A stretch of DNA of 64,000 nucleotides, from NCBI RefSeq assembly GCF_004363005.1, contig NZ_SNYH01000001.1, positions 372,001 to 436,000 of the forward strand, given 5' to 3'. The notes beneath the pieces are model-generated. The model was not told the DNA's origin. It searched no databases and saw nothing but the letters and a program-made list of their open reading frames with translations. Positions 8,767 through 20,165 of the stretch are shown piece after piece. Each line of letters opens with the position of its first letter. The first letter of the stretch is position 1. The stretch is from Tenacibaculum caenipelagi. GTDB taxonomy: Bacteria > Bacteroidota > Bacteroidia > Flavobacteriales > Flavobacteriaceae. The translations under genes were made by a program, and so were the position numbers.

Positions 8767-9129
8767 TTAAGATTTATTAAGGATACTTCTACAATACGCA
8801 TTCAACATTTTGCTTACTTCCTCTATTAGTTCTTTTTCTTTAGAAATACTCTTCACATAATCTAAATCTTTAGATAGTATTAAAAAATAACGACATTCTT
8901 CTAATGATGCTTGAGCTATATTATAAAACCGTAGCTTTTCTTTATTGTTAATTCTTTTATAACCTTCTGCAATATTTGCTGTTATTGATATTGCTGCTCT
9001 TCTAAATTGTGATGTTAAACCATATGCCTCTTCCTTGGGAAATTGTTTAGATATTTTATACACTTCTAACACAAATTGATGCCCCTTTTTCCAAACCAAT
9101 AAATCTTCAAATGATGTTGTATTTTTCAT
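8767..9129 (-). CDS. Four-helix-bundle protein of the 23S intervening-sequence (S23) family
   Basis: A 120-residue all-helical protein with the family signatures FEDLLVWKKGHQFVLEVY, LTSQFRRAAISITANIAEGY and FYNIAQASLEECRYFL. The family is known from proteins encoded in 23S rRNA intervening sequences and from the Avd subunit of diversity-generating retroelements, but most members have no assigned role. Here it interrupts the thiamine operon between thiD and thiE in the same orientation, with spacers of about 45 bases on each side. Nothing in it suggests a thiamine function, so a later insertion is likely. Confidence 0.85.
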   Translation of the reverse strand: MKNTTSFEDLLVWKKGHQFVLEVYKISKQFPKEEAYGLTSQFRRAAISITANIAEGYKRINNKEKLRFYNIAQASLEECRYFLILSKDLDYVKSISKEKELIEEVSKMLNAYCRSILNKS

Positions 9130-9174
9130 ATACTTATTTTTTTATAGTAATTCGTCTTCTTAAATTCTTTACTT

Positions 9175-9942
9175 CTAAACTCCTTTATTACTATAAGAGT
9201 GCTCTCCTAAGAGCGTTTCATTAGAGTTTAAAAATTGTTCTGTATACCATTTCGCATTTATACATGCATCTTCTAAAGGAAGTTGTTTTGCTATATTTGA
9301 AACTAAAGCTGAAGACAATACACAACCGCTTCCATGCTTTTCAAAAACAGCTATAGCTTTCGGTGGAATATTCAACTGTACTATCTTACTGTGATATACT
9401 TCATCCCATCCTTTTTTAGCTTCTCTATGTCCACCTTTTAAATAGACATTGGTCTTCTCTGAAATAAATTCGATGGTTTCTTCAATCGATTTATTAGGAA
9501 ACAAAGCTTTGATTTCCTCATAATTTGGAGTAATAAAATCACAGTGTTGCAATACTTCTTCAAACACTTTTATATTCTCTTCGGAATGAAAATCAAATCC
9601 AGCACTAGCTTTTAAAATAGGATCCAATACTATTTTTATGAATGGATTGCATTTTTTTAGTGTTTGAATAACCTCTAATAAGACGCTCCAAGATTGGATG
9701 ATTCCTATTTTTGCTACTGATATTTCAAAGCGTTCAAATAAGGTAGTTATTTGATTTATTATTGTCTCTTTATCAATCCAAACACTGTCTTTAAAATCGA
9801 TATCATTTTGAACCGTAACTGCTGTACATACAGATAATCCATACAATCCATGTGCTTCAAAAGTTTTGATATCCGAAGTTAATCCTGCTCCACTTGATGG
9901 ATCAAAACCTGCAATTGTTAGTATGTAAGATTGTTGTTTCAT
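9175..9942 (-). CDS. thiD: Hydroxymethylpyrimidine (phosphate) kinase ThiD
   Basis: A ribokinase-fold enzyme of 255 residues that phosphorylates HMP and HMP-P. The N-terminus SYILTIAGFDPSSGAGLTSD has the family signature, and KHGSGCVLSSAL near the C-terminus is the anion hole with the catalytic base region. I start it at the Met at 9942. An in-frame Met at 9990 would add 16 residues not typical of the family and would overlap the upstream gene. Confidence 0.92.
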   Translation of the reverse strand: MKQQSYILTIAGFDPSSGAGLTSDIKTFEAHGLYGLSVCTAVTVQNDIDFKDSVWIDKETIINQITTLFERFEISVAKIGIIQSWSVLLEVIQTLKKCNPFIKIVLDPILKASAGFDFHSEENIKVFEEVLQHCDFITPNYEEIKALFPNKSIEETIEFISEKTNVYLKGGHREAKKGWDEVYHSKIVQLNIPPKAIAVFEKHGSGCVLSSALVSNIAKQLPLEDACINAKWYTEQFLNSNETLLGEHSYSNKGV

Positions 9943-9974
9943 TTTTATTGATATACTTTCTTTTGACAAAAAGA

Positions 9975-10577
9975 TTACTTCGTCGTGCACTCCTCGTAAT
10001 GACGTTTAATATTTTTAAAGCTTTCTACTGGATTTTCTGTATTCCACACTCCACCTAAAACACCTATTCCTTGAAAACCTAATTCTACCGTTTTTTGAAT
10101 GGTTTCGGTATTAATTCCACCCATACCAACAATGGTTTTCTCAATATGATTTACATCAAAACCTCTTCCTTCATATCCTTTTTTTGAAATAGAAGAAAAA
10201 ACAGGACTTAATAAATGATAATCAAATTCGATGTCGCAATTCGCTAGGGCTGAAGGTTCGTGAAAAGAACTACTCATTGTTTTTCCTATCATGTTTAAAC
10301 CAATAAAATATTCATTTCCATTCTCTAAAGCATCAATTCTTTTTTGCTCTTGAAAATGAATTCCTTTTAAATTGAATTCGTTAATAAGCTCATGAAAATA
10401 ATGTGTAACTATTCTGTTATGATACTTTTCATCTATCTGACTCAAATAAACCACATGCTCTTCATAATTCTTATCAGGTTTTCTGAAATGATAATAGTCC
10501 AATCCCTCTTTAAATAATTGTTGAAGGATTTCTATCTCATTGGGAATATCTTTTTCCGGAGCTATAAGAACAATCAT
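9975..10577 (-). CDS. ThiE/TenI-like protein (second copy)
   Basis: A 200-residue TIM-barrel relative of ThiE. It keeps YYHFRKPDKN at the place of the RxK motif and a GMGGINTETIQK strand, but the HVGQxD-type motif is degraded to GIHFQEQKRID and the phosphate loop reads LSPVFSSISKKGYEGRGFD. This fits TenI-type thiazole tautomerases, which aromatise the ThiG product, better than a true synthase. It lies between thiC and thiD. Assignment to TenI rather than a spare ThiE is an inference. Confidence 0.75.
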   Translation of the reverse strand: MIVLIAPEKDIPNEIEILQQLFKEGLDYYHFRKPDKNYEEHVVYLSQIDEKYHNRIVTHYFHELINEFNLKGIHFQEQKRIDALENGNEYFIGLNMIGKTMSSSFHEPSALANCDIEFDYHLLSPVFSSISKKGYEGRGFDVNHIEKTIVGMGGINTETIQKTVELGFQGIGVLGGVWNTENPVESFKNIKRHYEECTTK

Positions 10578-10602
10578 ATATTAGGGATTAGGTTAAAGGA
10601 GT

Positions 10603-10635
10603 TAGGAATTAGAAATAGTACTATTCTAATTCCTA
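10603..10635 (-). other. Intergenic hairpin after thiC
   Basis: Perfect 12-base arms TAGGAATTAGAA (10603-10614) and TTCTAATTCCTA (10624-10635) with a 9-base loop lie in the 72-base gap between thiC and the TenI-like gene. No T run follows, so it is probably an RNA stability or processing hairpin that separates thiS-thiC from the rest of the transcript. Confidence 0.5.
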
Positions 10636-10649
10636 CTCATTTATTTTAA

Positions 10650-12524
<1,875 letters not shown>

Positions 12525-12554
12525 TTATACTTTGAATTTTGTTTTCTGAAAATA

Positions 12555-12758
12555 TTATCCTCCTTGTGTAGATTTAATGATTAAAACATCATCATTGTTT
12601 TGGAGCAATTTTGAAGACCAATCTGCTTTTTTCACCACACTGCTATTTACAGCAATAGCAATTCCATTGGTTTGAATCTGTAGTTTATCTACTAATTCTT
12701 GCAATGTTAATTCGGTTAAAAATTCTCGTTGGGTATCGTTTACTTTTATCGTTATCAT
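12555..12758 (-). CDS. thiS: Sulfur carrier protein ThiS
   Basis: A 67-residue beta-grasp protein ending in the diagnostic Gly-Gly (KSTQGG), which is adenylated by ThiF and converted to a thiocarboxylate that feeds ThiG. First gene of the operon, beginning about 85 bases after the end of the TPP riboswitch aptamer. Confidence 0.93.
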   Translation of the reverse strand: MITIKVNDTQREFLTELTLQELVDKLQIQTNGIAIAVNSSVVKKADWSSKLLQNNDDVLIIKSTQGG

Positions 12759-12843
12759 ACTAACACATATTTAAAGTAAACTGTAGAAGAAATTCAGAAT
12801 CGTTCTTTACAAATAAAAAACGATGCTTAAATTAAGATTACAT

Positions 12844-12923
12844 AACTTTTCCCTACGCTGGTGTTAACCATATCAGGTTCAAAGGATCTTTCTCAAACTA
12901 GCGAACTAGCTACTCCTAAAGTT
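12844..12923 (-). promoter_or_regulatory. TPP riboswitch (THI element)
   Basis: Read on the minus strand, the leader contains TTTGAGAAAGATCCTTTGAA, then the conserved GAACCTGAT and, near the 3' end, CAGCGTAGGGAA. These are the invariant thi-box segments for pyrimidine and pyrophosphate recognition. Helix P1 can form between ACTTT near 12919-12923 and AAAGT near 12844-12848. A stem with arms at 12799-12808 and 12815-12824 lies between the aptamer and thiS and may be part of the expression platform, but no strong T-run terminator is visible, so the control level (transcription or translation) is uncertain. Confidence 0.95.
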
Positions 12924-12925
12924 TA

Positions 12926-12938
12926 CTCGATAATCGAG
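12926..12938 (-). other. Small palindrome upstream of the TPP aptamer
   Basis: CTCGA-TAA-TCGAG lies immediately 5' of the aptamer in the transcript. It could be a short accessory hairpin of the leader or a protein site. The rest of the 12759-13181 interval holds the riboswitch, the promoter and AT-rich sequence without a recognisable gene. Confidence 0.35.
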
Positions 12939-13023
12939 ATTTAAGTACTAAAACTTTCTCTCGAAATAAATTACTTTTATAAATTCTTTATTTATACACT
13001 TTAACATACAGAATCTACACTCG

Positions 13024-13052
13024 CAAATGTAATCGTTTATTTTCTTCTTCAA
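13024..13052 (-). promoter_or_regulatory. Promoter of the thiamine operon
   Basis: On the minus strand TTG (13050-13052), an 18-base spacer and TACATTTG (13024-13031) match the Bacteroidetes sigma consensus TTG-N(17-23)-TAnnTTTG. Transcription would start near 13017, giving a leader of about 260 bases that contains the TPP riboswitch. Confidence 0.75.
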
Positions 13053-13181
13053 GAAAAAAGTTTACTCTTTTTTAAAATGCTTATGATATTGTATTTATGA
13101 TAAATATCATGATTCGTGGTTTTTAATCAACTTAATTTAGCGCGTTAATAAAGTAACGTAACCTAAAAAAAACACTACTTC

Positions 13182-14993
13182 ATGCACACAAAAGCACACT
13201 CATTCCACATACCTGTTATGGGTATTGGTTTTACAATAGATTCCCCCTTAAAAGTTGCCCAATACGGTATAGATTCTGTCATTTCTCTTGTTGATGATAT
13301 TCTTATTGAAAAATTAAGAAAGATGTATAGTGAGAAATTTGAAATGCCCTATCAAGAAATCACAAATAAAGTGGATGATTTTAGAGCAAAACGAATTACC
13401 GCATATCTTGATTTGATGAATACTGCTGTAGATAAAAAATATGAAGAACTTAAAAAATCTGCACTAGATAAAGGAAAAGCCTTTAAAACTTACTTAGAAA
13501 TGTTACCTTCTAGTTCAACACTTAAAAAAGAGTTCAAAAAGTTAACAGAAAGTAATGTAACCTTGTCTGAAATTAAATCATGGTTAGATACACATTTGGT
13601 AAAAGGTGCTATTGATGTGAATATCATGACTAAGGTTGATAAAGATAATTACATTAAAGGAGAACAATTACCTGTAGAGTATAACGATGCGCATGCTGCC
13701 TTAAGAGGTTTTGCTAAAAGTAATTTAAGTACTTCTGTAGTACTTTCAGCGGGGATGAATCCTCGTTTATATGCTTATATGAGCACATTTGATGATTTTT
13801 ATCCTACAGCAAACGGAACTTTTAAAAAGAAAATTATTTTAAAAGTAAGCGATTATAGATCGGCATTAATACAAGGTAAGTTTCTAGCTAAAAAAGGATT
13901 GTGGGTTTCTGAATACCGTATTGAATCTGGTTTAAATTGTGGTGGACATGCGTTTGCAACAGATGGATATTTGCTAGGTCCTGTTTTAGCGGAATTTAAA
14001 GCACAAAGAGAAAGTTTAAAAACGACTATTGAAACTGTTTTGAAACAAGAACTCGAAAATCAAAACAGAGTTGTTCCAACACAACCATTAGATATCAAAA
14101 TAACTGCACAAGGCGGTGTTGGTACTCATGAAGAACACGACTTTTTAATAAAAGAATATCAGTTAGATGCTATAGGCTGGGGTTCTCCATTTTTGTTAGT
14201 ACCAGAAGCCACAACGGTAGATAATCAAACCTTAAATAAATTGGCGCAGGCCAAAGAAGATGATTTGTATTTAAGCAATATCTCACCATTAGGAGTACCC
14301 TTTCACAATTTAAAAAACAACACAAAAGACATAGAAAAAGAAACCTTAATCAACAAGGGAAGACCTGGAAGTTCTTGTCCTAAAAAATTTGTTGCATTAA
14401 ACAAAGAGTTTAAGGAAACTGGTATTTGTACCGCTTCACGTGAATACCAATATTTAAAAATTAAGGAATTAGACTCACAGAATTTAGCAGAAGATGATTA
14501 TAAAAATCGTTATAACAGCATTGTAGAAAAATCATGTACTTGTGTAGGTTTAGGTACCTCTGCATTGTTAGCTTATGATTTAGAAACAAAAGTAGAAGGT
14601 ACAGGAGTTTCTATATGTCCAGGACCTAATATGGCGTACTATTCTAAAATATCAAGTTTAAAAACAATGGTTGATCATATTTATGGACGAGATAATGTGA
14701 TTACGAGAACCAAAAGACCCCACGTTTTTGTAAAAGAACTGTTTATTTATATTGAGTATCTAAAGGAAAAAATAGAAGCTGCTAAAAAAGAAATGACTAA
14801 AAAAGAAAAAAAATACTTACTTACTTTTATAGCAAATATGCAAACTGGTATTACTTATTACAAAACTATGTTTACACAACTACAACATAGTTTTGAAGAA
14901 GCCAAAGAGGATATATTACAAACATTTTATAACGGAGAAAACTCTTTAAAAGCACTTTGGGCTGAACTTGAACTCCTAAGGGTAAAAAGCTAA
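13182..14993 (+). CDS. Uncharacterised 603-residue cysteine-containing protein
   Basis: I do not recognise this protein. It is soluble and without a signal peptide. The opening HIPVMGIGFTIDSPLKVAQYG and the internal KITAQGGVGTHEEHDF, then DAIGWGSPFLL, look like strands and phosphate loops of a flavin- or phosphate-binding TIM barrel (nitronate monooxygenase or glutamate-synthase-like), a weak inference. Cysteines are at 253 (LNCGGHAF), 399 (SSCPKKF), 416 (GICTAS), 452 and 454 (KSCTCVGLG) and 479 (ICPGPN). Their placement next to Gly/Pro suggests metal or Fe-S binding. A long lysine-rich helical tail follows from about 520. It diverges from the thi operon and converges with arginase across a strong terminator. 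Confidence 0.6.
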   Translation: MHTKAHSFHIPVMGIGFTIDSPLKVAQYGIDSVISLVDDILIEKLRKMYSEKFEMPYQEITNKVDDFRAKRITAYLDLMNTAVDKKYEELKKSALDKGKAFKTYLEMLPSSSTLKKEFKKLTESNVTLSEIKSWLDTHLVKGAIDVNIMTKVDKDNYIKGEQLPVEYNDAHAALRGFAKSNLSTSVVLSAGMNPRLYAYMSTFDDFYPTANGTFKKKIILKVSDYRSALIQGKFLAKKGLWVSEYRIESGLNCGGHAFATDGYLLGPVLAEFKAQRESLKTTIETVLKQELENQNRVVPTQPLDIKITAQGGVGTHEEHDFLIKEYQLDAIGWGSPFLLVPEATTVDNQTLNKLAQAKEDDLYLSNISPLGVPFHNLKNNTKDIEKETLINKGRPGSSCPKKFVALNKEFKETGICTASREYQYLKIKELDSQNLAEDDYKNRYNSIVEKSCTCVGLGTSALLAYDLETKVEGTGVSICPGPNMAYYSKISSLKTMVDHIYGRDNVITRTKRPHVFVKELFIYIEYLKEKIEAAKKEMTKKEKKYLLTFIANMQTGITYYKTMFTQLQHSFEEAKEDILQTFYNGENSLKALWAELELLRVKS

Positions 14994-15011
14994 ATTATTT
15001 TTTATATTTAA

Positions 15012-15047
15012 ATACAAAAGCGAGTCAAAATAGACTCGCTTTTGTAT
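15012..15047. terminator. Bidirectional terminator between the 603-residue gene and rocF
   Basis: Perfect 15-base arms (15012-15026 and 15033-15047; core GCGAGTC/GACTCGC) with loop AAAATA. The outer part of the arms is AAAAG/CTTTT, and the hairpin lies between two convergent genes. Confidence 0.85.
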
Positions 15048-15067
15048 AATATACTTTAATTGACAGC

Positions 15068-16024
15068 TTAAAGGCTCTTTACTTTTTTAGTTACTTCTTC
15101 AAGCACCTCAAAAGCAGTTTCAGCCATCTTATTTCCTTTTAAATCTAACAAAGGGTTCACTTCTACAAATTCTACACAAGCAATTTTATTACTTGCTAAC
15201 AACCCGTTTATAATATTGATAATTTCATATTGATCAAATCCTTTAGGTACTGGTGTTCCAGTTCCATAAGAAATCATATCACAATCCATTGCATCTACAT
15301 CAAATGACACATAAATTACATCGCAATTAGATAGTTTTTCTAAAGCTTCATTTACACAAACTTCTAATCCGCGATAGCGAACCTCGTCAACCATATAGTT
15401 TTTGATACCATACTTCTCCATTTGCTTGTTTTCTGACTCTTCCGTATCACGAACCCCGAAGAAAACGATATCTTCTGGTAAAACTTTCTGCCCAGGAATT
15501 CCAATATTTTTCATACGTTCCCATAACTCAGAAGTTTCTCTGTCTACATCATTGATTTGACAGTCTAAATTATCATCTGAAATAGCAGCGGACAAAGGCA
15601 TTCCGTGAATGTTTCCTGATGGTGAAGTATAAGGCGAATGTAAATCTCCATGTGCGTCAATCCAAACTACTCCTACTCTTTGCATTGGATAAGCGGCTTT
15701 AACTCCACTAATAGTTCCTAAAGCAGAGGAATGATCTCCTGAAAGTACAATTGGAAATTTTCCTTCTTGTAAATTAACTTTTACATGGTTGCTTAAACGT
15801 TTACATTGATTAAAAACGCTATCAATTCGCTTTGCAAATGAATTATTCTCCTTATTATAAATTGATTCGTTTTCTGTAATTACATCTTCAAATTCAAACG
15901 AGTCAAAGTAGTTACTTTTTTTGTTTATCGCTGCAATTTCAATTGCATCAATTCCCATATCTGAACCACGAGTTCCTGCTCCTATATCAGATCTATTTTT
16001 GATAATTTTAATTTCTTTCATCAT
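15068..16024 (-). CDS. rocF: Arginase
   Basis: A 318-residue ureohydrolase that converts arginine to ornithine and urea. All manganese-binding motifs are present: GDHSSALG (His98), DAHGDLHSP (Asp123, His125, Asp127) and SFDVDAMD (Asp242, Asp244). The substrate loop SGNIHGMPL favours arginase over agmatinase. With ctlX in the same window the cell can reach ornithine from both arginine and citrulline. It lies downstream of gltA on the same strand with a 59-base gap. Confidence 0.88.
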   Translation of the reverse strand: MMKEIKIIKNRSDIGAGTRGSDMGIDAIEIAAINKKSNYFDSFEFEDVITENESIYNKENNSFAKRIDSVFNQCKRLSNHVKVNLQEGKFPIVLSGDHSSALGTISGVKAAYPMQRVGVVWIDAHGDLHSPYTSPSGNIHGMPLSAAISDDNLDCQINDVDRETSELWERMKNIGIPGQKVLPEDIVFFGVRDTEESENKQMEKYGIKNYMVDEVRYRGLEVCVNEALEKLSNCDVIYVSFDVDAMDCDMISYGTGTPVPKGFDQYEIINIINGLLASNKIACVEFVEVNPLLDLKGNKMAETAFEVLEEVTKKVKSL

Positions 16025-16083
16025 CAGTTATTTTGAATAAAAAAATGTCATCTAAAATTTATTAAATGACATCTTTTTATGTA

Positions 16084-17370
16084 TTATCTTTTGTCTAACT
16101 CTACAAATTCCCTTAAGTTTTCACCTACATAAACTTGACGTGGACGACCAATTGGTTCTTTGCGTAAACGCATTTCTCTCCATTGAGCAATCCATCCTGG
16201 TAAACGCCCTAAAGCAAACATTACAGTAAACATTTCAACTGGGATACCCATAGCACGATAAATAATTCCTGAATAGAAATCTACATTTGGATATAATTTT
16301 CTATCTACAAAGTATTTATCTTCTAACGCTTCTTTTTCTAAACCTTTCGCTACATCTAAAATTGGATCTTCAACTCCTAAATCTCCTAATACTTCATCTG
16401 CTGCTTTTTTAATAATTTTAGCTCTTGGATCGAAGTTCTTATACACACGGTGTCCGAATCCCATTAAACGGAAAGGATCATCTTTATCTTTAGCTTTTCC
16501 CATGTACTTTTTCGTATCACCTCCATCTTCTTTAATTGCTTCTAACATTTCAAGTACGGCTTGGTTTGCTCCACCATGTAAAGGTCCCCATAAAGCAGAA
16601 ATTCCTGCTGATAACGATGCAAATAAACCTGCATGAGAAGATCCTACGATACGTACTGTTGAAGTTGAACAGTTTTGTTCGTGATCTGCATGTAAGATTA
16701 ATAATTTATCTAAAGCATTGATCATAATCGGATTCAACTCATACTCATCGTTTGGCTTTTGAAACATCATTGTTAAGATGTTTTCTACATATCCTAATTT
16801 ACGAGACCCGTAATGTAATGGTAAACCTTGTTTTTTACGTAACGTCCATGCAACTAATACTGGGAATTTCCCCATTATCTTCACAATGGCTTTATACATA
16901 TCTTCTTCTGAATCAACATTTACAGAAGATGGATTAAAAGCTGTTAATGCAGATGTTAATGATGATAATACTCCCATTGGGTGTGCATTTTTAGGAAATG
17001 CATCTATAATCTTCTTAATATCATCGTCTACAATAGCTTCATCTAAGATATCTGTATAGAATTTATCTAACTGTTCTTTTGTAGGTAATTCTCCAAAAAT
17101 TAATAAATAAGCTACTTCTAAAAAGTCTGCTTTTTCAGCTAACTCTTCAATAGAATATCCTCTATATCTTAATATTCCTTCTTCTCCATCTAAAAATGTA
17201 ATAGCACTTTGGCATGAACCTGTATTCTTATACCCCGGATCAATAGTAATTATTCCATCCGTGGCTCCTCTTAAAGCTTTAATATCAATTGCAGTTTCAT
17301 TTTCGGTTCCCTTTACTAAAGGAAATTCGTACGTATTTTCGCCAATTTGTAATTTTGCTATATCTGACAT
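16084..17370 (-). CDS. gltA: Citrate synthase
   Basis: A 428-residue type II citrate synthase that condenses oxaloacetate and acetyl-CoA. Catalytic regions are visible as LHADHEQNCSTSTVR, GPLHGGANQAVLEML and GFGHRVYKNFDPRA, with the final arginine region AQWREMRLRKEPIGRPRQVY. The box TATCTTCG at 17407-17414 may be its -7 element, about 37 bases before the start, but the -33 element is unclear. Confidence 0.97.
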   Translation of the reverse strand: MSDIAKLQIGENTYEFPLVKGTENETAIDIKALRGATDGIITIDPGYKNTGSCQSAITFLDGEEGILRYRGYSIEELAEKADFLEVAYLLIFGELPTKEQLDKFYTDILDEAIVDDDIKKIIDAFPKNAHPMGVLSSLTSALTAFNPSSVNVDSEEDMYKAIVKIMGKFPVLVAWTLRKKQGLPLHYGSRKLGYVENILTMMFQKPNDEYELNPIMINALDKLLILHADHEQNCSTSTVRIVGSSHAGLFASLSAGISALWGPLHGGANQAVLEMLEAIKEDGGDTKKYMGKAKDKDDPFRLMGFGHRVYKNFDPRAKIIKKAADEVLGDLGVEDPILDVAKGLEKEALEDKYFVDRKLYPNVDFYSGIIYRAMGIPVEMFTVMFALGRLPGWIAQWREMRLRKEPIGRPRQVYVGENLREFVELDKR

Positions 17371-17503
17371 TTTTATTTCTTAAATTTTAATGATTGAAGT
17401 GAGTTGCGAAGATACCATTTTTTGGATTATTTTAAAAGACCCAACAGATAGATTTTTAATATAAAAATATAGCAGTTTTTTATTTAAATAATCTATAAAA
17501 AAT

Positions 17504-17532
17504 AACCCTTGTTAGAATTTCTAACAAGGGTT
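17504..17532 (-). terminator. Terminator downstream of eno
   Basis: Arms AACCCTTGTTAG (17504-17515) and CTAACAAGGGTT (17521-17532) with a 5-base loop. On the minus strand the hairpin is followed by ATTTTTTATAG. It ends the enolase transcript before gltA. Confidence 0.85.
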
Positions 17533-17554
17533 TATATAATAGTAAAAACGCTTT

Positions 17555-18850
<1,296 letters not shown>

Positions 18851-18911
18851 TTATTTTTTTACTCTTGGACAAACCTCAGAGTGATGTGAAATTTATTTTA
18901 AATTATAGATC

Positions 18912-18933
18912 CCCGTGAGTTGTAACCCACGGG
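18912..18933 (-). other. Hairpin between carA and eno
   Basis: CCCGTG-A-GTT / AAC-C-CACGGG is a GC-rich stem with one mismatch in an AT-rich gap, about 30 bases after the carA stop. There is no T run after it on the minus strand, so it may be a weak or Rho-assisted terminator or an mRNA-end stabiliser. Confidence 0.5.
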
Positions 18934-18959
18934 AATGTATTGTATACTTTTTATAAAGC

Positions 18960-20069
18960 CTATCCTTTTACTTTTTTGATGTTTTCTATAAACTGATCAA
19001 ATAAGTACTCAGCATCGTGTGGCCCAGGACTTGCCTCAGGATGATACTGTACCGAAAATACATTTTTAGATTTCATTCTGATACCTGCCACTGTATTATC
19101 ATTTAAATGTACATGTGTAATTTCTACATCAGGATGTGCTTCAGTCTCCTCTCTATTGATTGCAAATCCGTGATTTTGTGAGGTAATTTCCCCTTTTCCT
19201 GTTATTAAGTTTTTTACTGGATGATTAATACCACGGTGACCGTTGTGCATCTTATAGGTAGAAATTCCATTAGCTAATGCTATTACTTGGTGACCTAAAC
19301 AAATTCCGAATAACGGTAAATCTCTTTTGATAATTTCTTTTGCTGTATTTTGAGCTTCTTCTAAAGGTTCTGGATCTCCAGGTCCATTAGAAATAAAATA
19401 TCCATCAGGATTAAAATCACTCATTTCTTCAAAACTTGCATTATATGGATATACTTTAATGTACGCTCCTCTTTTTGCCAAGTTTCTTAAAATGTTTTTC
19501 TTGATACCGATATCTAATGCAGATATTTTAATCGGCGCATTTTCATTTCCAAAAAAATAAGGCTCTCTTGTAGATACTTTTGATGCTAACTCAAGACCTT
19601 CCATATTAGGAGTAGCTGCTAACTGCTTCTTTAGTTCATCTATTTTGTCTACTTCTGTTGAAATAATAGCATTCATAGCTCCATTATCTCTAATGTAAGA
19701 CACTAACGCACGAGTATCAACATCTGAAATAGCAACCAAATTATGCTGTTTGAACCAATCGAATAAATTTCCGTCAGAATCTACACGAGAGTGTGTAAAA
19801 CTAAAGTTACGACAGATTAATCCTGAAATTTTAATTCCGTCAGATTCTACTTCTTCATTGTTAACTCCATAATTACCAATATGAGCATTGGTCGCTACCA
19901 TAAGTTGACCGAAATAAGAAGGATCGGTAAAAATTTCTTGATATCCTGTCATTCCTGTATTAAAACAAATTTCTCCTGTTGCGGTTCCTTCTATTCCAAT
20001 AGATTTCCCGTAGAAAATAGTTCCGTCTGCTAATAAAACTAATGCTTTTTTACGTGTTTGATATTTCAT
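18960..20069 (-). CDS. carA: Carbamoyl-phosphate synthase small subunit
   Basis: A 369-residue glutamine amidotransferase subunit that supplies ammonia to CarB for carbamoyl phosphate, used in pyrimidine and arginine synthesis. The N-terminal domain begins ALVLLADGTIFYGKSIG. The class I GATase triad is visible as FGICLGHQVIALANG (Cys) and VQYHPEASPGPHD (His, Glu). carB is not in the window. It follows rplQ after a strong terminator, so it is not part of the ribosomal transcript. Confidence 0.97.
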   Translation of the reverse strand: MKYQTRKKALVLLADGTIFYGKSIGIEGTATGEICFNTGMTGYQEIFTDPSYFGQLMVATNAHIGNYGVNNEEVESDGIKISGLICRNFSFTHSRVDSDGNLFDWFKQHNLVAISDVDTRALVSYIRDNGAMNAIISTEVDKIDELKKQLAATPNMEGLELASKVSTREPYFFGNENAPIKISALDIGIKKNILRNLAKRGAYIKVYPYNASFEEMSDFNPDGYFISNGPGDPEPLEEAQNTAKEIIKRDLPLFGICLGHQVIALANGISTYKMHNGHRGINHPVKNLITGKGEITSQNHGFAINREETEAHPDVEITHVHLNDNTVAGIRMKSKNVFSVQYHPEASPGPHDAEYLFDQFIENIKKVKG

Positions 20070-20108
20070 TTAGTGTGTTGTGTAATTTGAGTGCAAAAAT
20101 ATATAAAA

Positions 20109-20139
20109 AAAGGGACAAACATTAAATGTTCGTCCCTTT
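20109..20139 (-). terminator. Terminator at the end of the alpha ribosomal operon
   Basis: Arms at 20109-20122 and 20126-20139 (AAAGGGACAAACAT / ATGTTCGTCCCTTT, one mismatch) with a 3-base loop, followed on the minus strand by seven T. It ends the rpsL-to-rplQ block. Confidence 0.9.
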
Positions 20140-20165
20140 GATATAATTTATAAAAATTTTCATTT

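Noticed and set aside
8767..9129. Accessory (Avd) protein of a diversity-generating retroelement
   Set aside because: The protein has the same four-helix fold family, but no reverse transcriptase, template repeat or variable repeat is visible within the window.
9175..9990. Longer ThiD starting at 9990
   Set aside because: The extra 16 residues are atypical and overlap the upstream gene; the family N-terminus begins at the Met at 9942.
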